A stretch of DNA of 64,000 nucleotides, taken from Zobellia nedashkovskayae. GTDB lineage: Bacteria; Bacteroidota; Bacteroidia; Flavobacteriales; Flavobacteriaceae. Made by a program: the position numbers and the translations under genes. The notes below the pieces were generated by a model that was given only the letters and a program-made list of their open reading frames with translations, ran no database searches and was not told the origin of the DNA. Positions 8,651 through 16,339 of this stretch are shown one piece after another; position 1 is the first letter of the stretch; every line of letters begins with the position of its first letter. The stretch spans positions 4,166,685 through 4,230,684 of the forward strand of contig NZ_JADDXR010000002.1 of assembly GCF_015330125.1 (NCBI RefSeq), read 5' to 3'.

Positions 8651-9847
8651 ATGAAAAACTTAGTACTCCTTTTTTCGGCCCTTATTTTTAGCACCTCAGG
8701 TGTTATGGCCACAAGTACAGTAGAAGATAAGGTTGCTGAACGCAATGCTTATACAAACAACGACTCATTTATTTTTGTCGAGAATGGCATTACGTTTTCG
8801 GTATATCCAGATGGTGAATTCGATTTTTATATAGACAATCGTGTAACCGGTCGTCGTAATGGTGTAACCTTTAATTCAGGTTACGATTATAGTCCATATG
8901 CACAATATGATGATTATGGCGCTGTGGTTCAAGTAGAAAACGTTGCTATTTATTATGACTATTACGGTCGTGTTACCCAAGTAGGTGATGTTGATATCAG
9001 TTATAACAACAATCGTGTACGTAGCGTTGGTGGAATGTCTGTTTTCTATAACCGTAGAGGTTTTTACGATTATCATACAGGTTATATAAATGTTTATAAC
9101 AGACAATATGTATATAGACCTTTTCATGCATTTTTTGCAAGACCGATTATTGGTTTCAGTCTAGTATTCAATAAGCCTTATAGAAGATTCTATAGTCCAA
9201 TTCGTTATACGTATTATAATCCTTACAGATACAATACAAGACGTGCATATGCCAAAATAGGAAACACGCACCGTTATAATAAAGTAAGAAGTGACAGATC
9301 TAGAGTCTATAGAAATGATAATAGAGTTGCTGTACGTAGTAATAACTCTAGAAACAACAGATCAGTTTCTAAAAGGAATTATAACACTACACGAACAAAC
9401 AGAGCTACTGTTTCTACCCGAAATAATTCGGTAAGAAGAACAGCCTCTAGAAGTAGTGCCACACGTTCAATTAATTCTAATGGAAATATTGCAAAGAGAA
9501 ATTCAACTGTAAAATCAAGAGCAACTACTCCATCTAGCAATAGATCAGTTACTCAAAGGTCAACTACGGTTAGAAAGCCAACGAGTAATACGGTAACAAA
9601 AAGAACGGTAACACGTTCGCCACGTAATACATCGGTAACAAGAAGAAGTAACAGTACTTATAAAAGCCCACAAACGAGAAACCGGACTGCAAGCAGAAGC
9701 GTAAAGCAAACACCTACGCAAAGTAGAAGTAGTGTTAGCACAAGAAGTACTAGAAGTACAGTGAGCAAAGCTCCATCTAGAAGTAGGAGTAATAGTAGTA
9801 CTGCTTCTTCAAGAACAACTTCATCAAGAAGTGCTAGAAGATATTAA
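8651..9847 (+). CDS. Secreted protein with short beta repeats and an Arg/Ser/Thr-rich tail
   Basis: 398 residues. A clear signal peptide (MKNLVLLFSALIFSTSG, cleaved near VMA at residue 20) fixes the start at the ATG at 8651, not the GTG at 8615. Residues 40-145 are tyrosine- and aspartate-rich, with about three imperfect 17-residue units (YDDYGAVVQV, YDYYGRVTQVGDV, NNNRVRSVGGM), each ending in an xIxY or FY strand. Residues 150-200 are very aromatic and basic. Residues 205-398 are low complexity, almost entirely R, S, T, N and K, strongly basic and presumably unfolded outside the cytoplasmic membrane. I do not recognise the family. Binding to cell-wall polymer, LPS or extracellular DNA is conceivable. 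Confidence 0.88.
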   Translation: MKNLVLLFSALIFSTSGVMATSTVEDKVAERNAYTNNDSFIFVENGITFSVYPDGEFDFYIDNRVTGRRNGVTFNSGYDYSPYAQYDDYGAVVQVENVAIYYDYYGRVTQVGDVDISYNNNRVRSVGGMSVFYNRRGFYDYHTGYINVYNRQYVYRPFHAFFARPIIGFSLVFNKPYRRFYSPIRYTYYNPYRYNTRRAYAKIGNTHRYNKVRSDRSRVYRNDNRVAVRSNNSRNNRSVSKRNYNTTRTNRATVSTRNNSVRRTASRSSATRSINSNGNIAKRNSTVKSRATTPSSNRSVTQRSTTVRKPTSNTVTKRTVTRSPRNTSVTRRSNSTYKSPQTRNRTASRSVKQTPTQSRSSVSTRSTRSTVSKAPSRSRSNSSTASSRTTSSRSARRY

Positions 9848-9871
9848 AAATAGTTTTTAGGTTGGTTGTTG

Positions 9872-9912
9872 CCCCCGCATTAGAATAATCTAATGCGGGG
9901 GTTTTATTTTGT
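9872..9912. terminator. Bidirectional terminator
   Basis: Perfect eleven-base stem cccccgcatta / taatgcggggg with an eight-base loop, followed on the plus strand by gTTTTaTTTTg. It lies between the converging genes ending at 9847 and 9923. Confidence 0.85.
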
Positions 9913-9922
9913 AGACTATTTA

Positions 9923-12226
9923 TTAACTCACCTTTTCTACAGTAACCCTAATAGATTTACTAATGGGAGTTTTGCTTTTATCTGCATACTGATCATGCGG
10001 CACCAAAACATTGGTTTCCGGATAATATGCCGCTAAATCTCCAGCAGGAATGTTATAAGGTATAACCAGAAATTTATTCGCGGTACGCACTTTTCCGTCA
10101 TAAGTACTGGTAATATTGATGACATCCTTTTTCTTCAGGCCTTTCTTCTCCATATCCTCTGGATTCATAAACAAAACGCGCCTTTCATTATAGATGCCTC
10201 TATATCTATCATCCATACCGTAAATAGTAGTATTGAACTGATCATGTGATCTAATGGTCATCAACATAAACTCTTCCGGTTTTAAATTGTGCTCTGGCAG
10301 AGGGTTTACGGTTAGTTGTGCCCTTCCATTTGGCAGCATACTAAAATCTAAATCACGTACATTATTTGGTAGATAGTATCCAATACCTTTTGACTGCTCT
10401 TTGGTATTATCAAAACCCTTAACCACGTTATCTATGCTTTCCCTAATAAGTTCATAATCTTCACCCATCCCTTTCCAATTCACAGAATGCTTACCTCCAA
10501 AAAAAGTATCCGCCAATTCTGCAATAAGTTCGGGTTCGCTCTTAATATTATCAGATGTTGGTTTCAAAAGTCCACGAGATTGTCTAACCCGCCCCATGCT
10601 ATCTTCCATAGTCTGGTAACGAAGTGTACCATCTTTCATGTCTTTTTCGGAACGACCAAAAGTGGGTAAAATCAAAGCTGTCTTCCCCGTAACCAAATGC
10701 GAGCGATTCAACTTTGTACTTACCTGAACTGTTAATTCACAGTTCTGCATAGATTCAGCAGTATACACGGTATCAGAAGCGGCCATTAAAAAATTACCCC
10801 CTAAGCAAACAAAGACTTTTCCTTCTTCGTTATGCATGGCCTTAATAGCTCCAACAACATCCAAACCTTCTTCGGTAGGGGCCTTAAAACCTAGATGCTT
10901 TTCAATTCGTTCATTTAGTCCTTTATCTACAAAATGCATGATACCAACAGAACGGTCTCCTTGCACATTACTGTGTCCACGAACAGGACATGTTCCTGCA
11001 TTAGGCTTACCTAAAGAGCCTTTTAATAAAAGTAAATTTAGGTATTCACAAATAGTGGCTACTCCATTTTTATGTTGTGTTAGCCCCATAGCCCAACAAA
11101 CAACTATATTTTCACTTGTTGCCAAAAGAGCAACAGTTTCATTTACTATCTCATTAGTTACACCACTAAGACGTAATAATGATTCTTCGTCATAATTCTT
11201 AAAATCGGAAATAAGTGCCGCATAACCGTCAACATATTTGAGCATGAAATCATGGTCAAAAACTTTTTGTCCCTTTTCATCAAGAGCTGCAAGCCTTTTA
11301 AGAATCAACTTCATTAAAGCTATATCTTGATTTATACGGACTTGCAAGTGTATATCAGTTAAATCTTCTCCGCCCCCTAACAAACCATTCAAATGTTGTG
11401 GGTTTTTAAAGTTGATAAGCCCCGACTCTTCTAAGGGATTAATGCTAATTATTTTCCCACCATTCTTCTTGCATTTTTCTAGAGCAGAAAGCATTCGTGG
11501 GTGGTTTGTTCCAGGGTTTTGACCGGCAACGATGACAACATCGGCACCATATAAGTCTTCAAGCTTTACAGAGCCTTTACCTATGCCTAGAGTTTCTGAA
11601 AGCGCCACACCACTAGATTCATGGCACATATTAGAACAATCTGGCATATTATTCGTGCCCAGAGCTCTTGCAAACATACCGTACAAGTATGCCGCCTCAT
11701 TGCTGGAACGACCTGATGTATAAAAGATGGCATCATTTGGCGAATTCAATTTGTGTAATTCTATTGAAATTAGCTCATAAGATGCTTCCCAAGAAATTGG
11801 CTCATAATGAACACTTCCCGGCCTAAGAACCATAGGCTCGGTAATTCTACCGAATTTATTAAGTTGATATTCCGTGAGTTTGGAGAGTTCTTCTACTGAA
11901 TACTTCTTAAAAAAATCGCGATCAATTTTATCTGTGGTAGCTTCATCTGCAACGGCTTTTGCACCGTTTTCGCAGTACTCAGCTACAGTAGAAGGGTGCT
12001 CTGGATTTGGCCAAGCACAACTTGGGCAATCAAAACCATCTTCTTGATTAAGTTCTAAGAAGGCACGCATAGAACGTACAATACCCATTTCCTTAAACCC
12101 GTGGCGTAAAGCTTCTTTAACTCCTAATTTTCCCGCGGCATATCTAACCGGCTCGGTAATTTTTATATTTGAAAAATCTTCAGAACCTATAACTGATACA
12201 TTTCTCTGAAAGTCTTTATCTGACAT
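9923..12226 (-). CDS. FdhF/YdeP-family molybdopterin oxidoreductase
   Basis: 767 residues of the molybdopterin-binding oxidoreductase superfamily, closest in layout to E. coli YdeP and the formate-dehydrogenase-alpha-like group. The N-terminal DCPSCAWPNP (cysteines 67 and 70) and YCENGAKAVADE (cysteine 85) form the family's conserved cysteine cluster. PDCSNMCHESSGVALSE corresponds to the region near the active site; it carries cysteine and the gene has no in-frame TGA, so it is not a selenoprotein. No Tat signal is present, so it should be cytoplasmic. The true substrate of this group is unsettled and formate should not be assumed. It forms an operon with the DUF7009 gene 15 bases upstream. 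Confidence 0.92.
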   Translation of the reverse strand: MSDKDFQRNVSVIGSEDFSNIKITEPVRYAAGKLGVKEALRHGFKEMGIVRSMRAFLELNQEDGFDCPSCAWPNPEHPSTVAEYCENGAKAVADEATTDKIDRDFFKKYSVEELSKLTEYQLNKFGRITEPMVLRPGSVHYEPISWEASYELISIELHKLNSPNDAIFYTSGRSSNEAAYLYGMFARALGTNNMPDCSNMCHESSGVALSETLGIGKGSVKLEDLYGADVVIVAGQNPGTNHPRMLSALEKCKKNGGKIISINPLEESGLINFKNPQHLNGLLGGGEDLTDIHLQVRINQDIALMKLILKRLAALDEKGQKVFDHDFMLKYVDGYAALISDFKNYDEESLLRLSGVTNEIVNETVALLATSENIVVCWAMGLTQHKNGVATICEYLNLLLLKGSLGKPNAGTCPVRGHSNVQGDRSVGIMHFVDKGLNERIEKHLGFKAPTEEGLDVVGAIKAMHNEEGKVFVCLGGNFLMAASDTVYTAESMQNCELTVQVSTKLNRSHLVTGKTALILPTFGRSEKDMKDGTLRYQTMEDSMGRVRQSRGLLKPTSDNIKSEPELIAELADTFFGGKHSVNWKGMGEDYELIRESIDNVVKGFDNTKEQSKGIGYYLPNNVRDLDFSMLPNGRAQLTVNPLPEHNLKPEEFMLMTIRSHDQFNTTIYGMDDRYRGIYNERRVLFMNPEDMEKKGLKKKDVINITSTYDGKVRTANKFLVIPYNIPAGDLAAYYPETNVLVPHDQYADKSKTPISKSIRVTVEKVS

Positions 12227-12241
12227 ACTTAACTTCTATTT

Positions 12242-12610
12242 CTAGTGTTGCAATTTTGGATTGGGATAATTTTCAGATTCATCTTCTCCCCTATCTTCTA
12301 GACACGTAAAATCCTTTTCAACTAAAAGCGATAAAGTTTTGCCGTCCGTAAGAGAAATTGAATTACCGAATCCCACTTTTTCGCTATTTTCCCAGTTCTG
12401 AATTCCTTCTAAAGGTAGCACTATGGTAAGCTTATTTTCTTCAAATTTTGCTGTTATAGCATACGCATCAGCCTGGCTACTTAAAGCGTAGGTAAATGTG
12501 CTATTAACAAATTGAGTTTCTTCTTGAATATATCCTGTTCTACAAAACTGAGACACCTCAGTTTTGGTAATGCGCATGCGTATTGAATTACCTTTTATAC
12601 GTACCTTCAT
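12242..12610 (-). CDS. DUF7009 family protein
   Basis: 122 residues, beginning MKVRIKGNSIRMRITKTEV and ending with an acidic CLEDRGEDESENYPNP segment, which I associate with DUF7009. No signal peptide or transmembrane helix; it looks like a small all-beta protein. It lies 15 bases before the YdeP-type oxidoreductase start, so the two are almost certainly co-transcribed. A chaperone, assembly factor or small subunit for the molybdoenzyme is the natural inference, but nothing in the sequence proves it. Confidence 0.85.
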   Translation of the reverse strand: MKVRIKGNSIRMRITKTEVSQFCRTGYIQEETQFVNSTFTYALSSQADAYAITAKFEENKLTIVLPLEGIQNWENSEKVGFGNSISLTDGKTLSLLVEKDFTCLEDRGEDESENYPNPKLQH

Positions 12611-12665
12611 TTGAAGAAAATATTGATAATGACTAGTAGAAAATAGCCCGATATCTTAATTAAGG

Positions 12666-13451
12666 TTAAATATACAAGTCAATATTGAAAAAACGCTGAA
12701 TATTTCTTCTTTCTTGAGTCTTCCCCATACTCCTGTGCTCTTCATATAACAAAATACCATCAGGATTTGTTATTTTAAAATAAACTCCAGGCCCGGGAAT
12801 GGAAGAAATAGGTGTTTCAATACTTATAATAGGAGAGAGATACGTCTGTTTATAATCTATACTTTTATAATCTATTCGGAACTTGCCGTCACGATTTGAA
12901 ACAGCACTCCCTAGAAAATCATCTTTTACCCAATCCACATCAATTGCAGAAACAACTACACCAGATACTGGTGTTTCTTTGTCTTGAGCAGACTTTACAT
13001 TACCTATAATTGTCCAAACATCTAATAGTTTACGGACTTGGTTCCAAAACTGAAAACTAAAACAATAATTCCAGCTAAATTCCTTAGTCGGATTACCGCC
13101 TCTCCATATTGGAGTTAGCCTTCGTGCAGTAAAATGAATTGGGTCGTGTATTTTTCTATAGCTCTCGTGTTTATCGGTTACAATCAAATCTATTTCAATT
13201 TCACCATCACTATAAGAGTCACAAATATCTATAGTATAATTTCCTTCGCAATTAGTATGCCCAGACCCAAGAAGGTTCTTTGATTTATAGGCAATAATAT
13301 CCGCAGGTAGTTTAATTAATTCACTTTTGTGATTACAAGCTACCTTTATATCACTCGTAACTTTGTAGACTTTAACCTCTACACTATCCAAAGATTCATA
13401 GAGGTCTAAATATAGACAGGCTCTTAGATTACCTTTGATTATATACCCCAT
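12666..13451 (-). CDS. Uncharacterised beta-rich protein with carboxypeptidase-regulatory-like segments
   Basis: 261 residues, not recognised. The pattern suggests two beta-sandwich modules: residues about 1-100 (VEVKVYKVT, then GHTNCEGNYTIDICD) and about 145-261 (WTIIGNVKS, PVSGVVVSAIDVDW, AVSNRDGKFRIDYKS). The xG(K/N)(F/Y)xI strand after a turn is typical of transthyretin-like or carboxypeptidase regulatory folds. A WRGG motif and a run of aromatics (FSWNYCFSFQFWNQ) sit between them. There is no signal peptide although such folds are often extracytoplasmic. It lies 55 bases upstream of DUF7009 on the same strand, so it may share the molybdoenzyme transcript. Confidence 0.78.
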   Translation of the reverse strand: MGYIIKGNLRACLYLDLYESLDSVEVKVYKVTSDIKVACNHKSELIKLPADIIAYKSKNLLGSGHTNCEGNYTIDICDSYSDGEIEIDLIVTDKHESYRKIHDPIHFTARRLTPIWRGGNPTKEFSWNYCFSFQFWNQVRKLLDVWTIIGNVKSAQDKETPVSGVVVSAIDVDWVKDDFLGSAVSNRDGKFRIDYKSIDYKQTYLSPIISIETPISSIPGPGVYFKITNPDGILLYEEHRSMGKTQERRNIQRFFNIDLYI

Positions 13452-13556
13452 TTCTTTACAATTAATCGATGAAAAAAATACTATCTATTTAGCGGAGGAG
13501 GATAAGTGCAAGTATGAAAGGGGGCTTTCTTTATGAATTAGAGTGTTAAGATAAAG

Positions 13557-15023
13557 TTATTGTTCTTTCTTTCCAAATACTTTTGATAGGACTTGAAAAA
13601 CATCTTCAGAAATCCTGAACTTGAACAATACCCCTATATAGAGAACAGCTATACCCAAGCTCTTAATTATAATATTTATAATGGGGTGATATGAAAGATT
13701 CAAAAAGTAAAAAACTAACGTGGTCACTACCAATAATATGGAAATTTGAATGGTTTCCCTAGTGAAAGGAATCATGTTAAATTTCATTTTTACATAAATC
13801 AACTTTACAGTATTGTAGATAAAGAAAGCTGAAAAACTAGCTATTGCCGCACCATCTAAACCATAAGCAGGAATAAGCCATATGTTTAAAAATACAGTTA
13901 CAATAGCTAAAAACAAACCCATATACAAAACAGCTTTATAGTAATCTGAATTATACAAAATTGAATTATTGTTCCCGAGCAAAGCATCGTACAATTTAGC
14001 CAAGCCCAACCAAACAAAAATTATATAACCATTGCGGTACGCATCTGGTAATAACTCATAAAGGTCATTCAGATTCAGGTAAATAAGAACAAACAAAAGA
14101 CCTGATATAATGTAAAGCGTTAATGAGCTTTTCTGATAAAGACGTTTAAGCCCCACTAAATCATTTTTGTTCAGAAGTTCTGCAGTAAGCGGATATGTAA
14201 TTTGATGCATAGACCGAGAAGGAACTGCAACTACCAAAGCTATAAAACTTGCTACACCGTAATACGCTACATTTTCAATTTTAATAAATTGATTGATCAT
14301 CACCTTATCTATCTCTAATAGCACGATAGCAACAGAACCTCCCAAAATTATCAATGCACTGTAGACTAATATTTTCCGTGTGTTTTCAGGGAAGTCAAAT
14401 ATTAGTTTAGGACGATGTAACTGATACGCATAGATTTTCATAATAAGCGTACGAAGTAAATAGGCAGCTACTAAAAAATCAAGAAACGACCGAACGTTAA
14501 TAACTTCAAAATAGAGAAGAATTAAAAGGACCGTTTGCGCCACCCTCCCAAAAATCTCTTTCATGAAATTACCAAAGACAGATTTCATCTGTACCCTAGC
14601 CCAGGCATAAAATAATTCAAAATATGCCATAGACATAGCTATTAAAAATATATGCCAGACATAATCTTTTACAATGGGGTTCTCTTTAGATAAAAAGCTT
14701 CCTATGGTTTCATTTGACAAATACGTTATGCCTCCTATAGGAAGAATTAAAACCAAAGGTAAAAACAACATAAGCGTGAGAAAACCGTCCATAGACTTCG
14801 TGTCATTCTTAAAGCTACTATAAAATTTAACCAAAGTGTTGGGTACCCCAAAAGCCAAAACCGGCATAAGCACAACAGAAGCGGACAAAACCACCTGAAG
14901 AAGTCCATAATATTTGGGCTCCATAAATTGCAAGTACAAGACTAAGGTATTAATCGCGCCAAGACCAAAACCCAAGTAGGTAATTATAGAGTTGTTCAAT
15001 GACTGTTTAAATACCAATCCCAT
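13557..15023 (-). CDS. Polysaccharide flippase (Wzx-like, MOP superfamily)
   Basis: 488 residues with about 12-14 hydrophobic segments and the polysaccharide-biosynthesis-protein layout (NSIITYLGFGLGAINTLVLY at the N-terminus). Members move lipid-linked glycans across the inner membrane. Its ATG overlaps the last base of the upstream glycosyltransferase stop (TAATG), so the two are translationally coupled. No polymerase, ligase or initiating transferase is present, so this is a fragment of glycan biosynthesis rather than a full O-antigen or capsule locus. Confidence 0.9.
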   Translation of the reverse strand: MGLVFKQSLNNSIITYLGFGLGAINTLVLYLQFMEPKYYGLLQVVLSASVVLMPVLAFGVPNTLVKFYSSFKNDTKSMDGFLTLMLFLPLVLILPIGGITYLSNETIGSFLSKENPIVKDYVWHIFLIAMSMAYFELFYAWARVQMKSVFGNFMKEIFGRVAQTVLLILLYFEVINVRSFLDFLVAAYLLRTLIMKIYAYQLHRPKLIFDFPENTRKILVYSALIILGGSVAIVLLEIDKVMINQFIKIENVAYYGVASFIALVVAVPSRSMHQITYPLTAELLNKNDLVGLKRLYQKSSLTLYIISGLLFVLIYLNLNDLYELLPDAYRNGYIIFVWLGLAKLYDALLGNNNSILYNSDYYKAVLYMGLFLAIVTVFLNIWLIPAYGLDGAAIASFSAFFIYNTVKLIYVKMKFNMIPFTRETIQISILLVVTTLVFYFLNLSYHPIINIIIKSLGIAVLYIGVLFKFRISEDVFQVLSKVFGKKEQ

Positions 15024-16294
15024 TAGAGCAATTTAGATAATTCTTCTGTTAACGCCCTACGACTGTACTTTTCTATAGCTATAGATTCTGAAGTTATTCT
15101 TCCTTTTTTGAAGGCTTCATACCATTCAAGAATAGTTCTCTTAAGTTCTGCTTGAGCCTTATAATCAAAAACCTGACCTGCGTGAGTGCTATCAATTATC
15201 TCACCTGCCTCCCACCCTTTTGGGCCAACTGCCAAAATAGGTCGTTTAGCAATCATATACTCAAACAGTTTACCTGGTATAATTCCTTTGGTTTCTTCAC
15301 TGTCAATTTCTACTAAAAGCAACAATTGTGACCTTTGCTGCTTGCGTTGCGCTTCAGCATGAGAGCCATACCCCAACATTTTAATATACGGACCAAGTTC
15401 GTAACGATACATTGAATCCATTACATCTTGACTTACTACACCCATGAATTCCAATTGCAAATCACCACGGAAGACCGAGTTTTCTGCGGCAATCTGTGAC
15501 AATACTTTCCATAGATTTTTTGGATTTCTTCCCGTTAGCAAAGAACCAATATGTGAAATGGTAAAACTCTTGTCTAAATATGCGTCACCCTGGTAATCAG
15601 AATCATACCCATTTGTAATAACGGAAATAGGTTGTTTTGTAATGCTCTCAAATTCAGTTTTTGTAGTATTGCTTGTTACAAGAATTCTATCGGCTCCGTT
15701 TAAAACTGCATACTCTAATTTCTTATGTTTCTTTTCTGAATTACTAGTTAGCTTTAACTCTTTATGGTATCCAATTGAAGTCCACGGGTCTCTAAAATCA
15801 GCGAACCATTTGACACCCTTTTCTTTCTTTAGTTCTCTTCCTATAAGGTGTACACTATGCGGCGGACCTGTAGTAATTACAGTATCTATACTTTCTTTTG
15901 AAATAACCTCCGTCAAAAATTTCACAGAAGGTTTTATCCAATATTTTCTGGCATCTGGAATGAAAAAATTACCTCTAACCCATAACATACTTTTTTCAAA
16001 AAACGATTGGTTTTTAGTCTGTATAATTCCAGAGCTAATCCGTTTTGTCTTTTTTGAAGAAACCAATTTCGCAAGTCCGTAAGGTTCAAATAGAGGTTTG
16101 GAATATATGGTGATGTCTTTGGGAATCTCACTCATTAAACTTGCATCCTCTATGGGGTAGTGCGGGTTTTCAGGAATATATACTACTGGTTCAACATTAA
16201 AATCACGAAGATATTTTACAAATTTCAACCACCTCTGCACACCAGGACCACCGGCAGGAGGCCAATAATAGGTGATAATGAGGACTTTCTTCAT
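15023..16294 (-). CDS. Glycosyltransferase, GT-B fold (GT4-like)
   Basis: 423 residues. The N-terminus ITYYWPPAGGPGVQRWLKF is the signature of a Bacteroidota group of GT4-type enzymes. The C-terminal half carries GKLFEYMIAKRPILAVGP near residue 340, where the nucleotide sugar is bound. No transmembrane segment. Donor and acceptor are unknown. The stop codon overlaps the flippase start by one base, and the YfhO-type gene ends 45 bases upstream, so the three act as one transcription unit for a cell-surface glycan. Confidence 0.92.
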   Translation of the reverse strand: MKKVLIITYYWPPAGGPGVQRWLKFVKYLRDFNVEPVVYIPENPHYPIEDASLMSEIPKDITIYSKPLFEPYGLAKLVSSKKTKRISSGIIQTKNQSFFEKSMLWVRGNFFIPDARKYWIKPSVKFLTEVISKESIDTVITTGPPHSVHLIGRELKKEKGVKWFADFRDPWTSIGYHKELKLTSNSEKKHKKLEYAVLNGADRILVTSNTTKTEFESITKQPISVITNGYDSDYQGDAYLDKSFTISHIGSLLTGRNPKNLWKVLSQIAAENSVFRGDLQLEFMGVVSQDVMDSMYRYELGPYIKMLGYGSHAEAQRKQQRSQLLLLVEIDSEETKGIIPGKLFEYMIAKRPILAVGPKGWEAGEIIDSTHAGQVFDYKAQAELKRTILEWYEAFKKGRITSESIAIEKYSRRALTEELSKLL

Positions 16295-16339
16295 AAGTGC
16301 AAATTACAAGGTGAAAGATTGGGGAATCTTTACTTAAAA

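Noticed and set aside
11600..11660. Selenocysteine site in the formate-dehydrogenase-like protein
   Set aside because: The catalytic region reads cysteines with ordinary codons, with no in-frame TGA or SECIS-like need.
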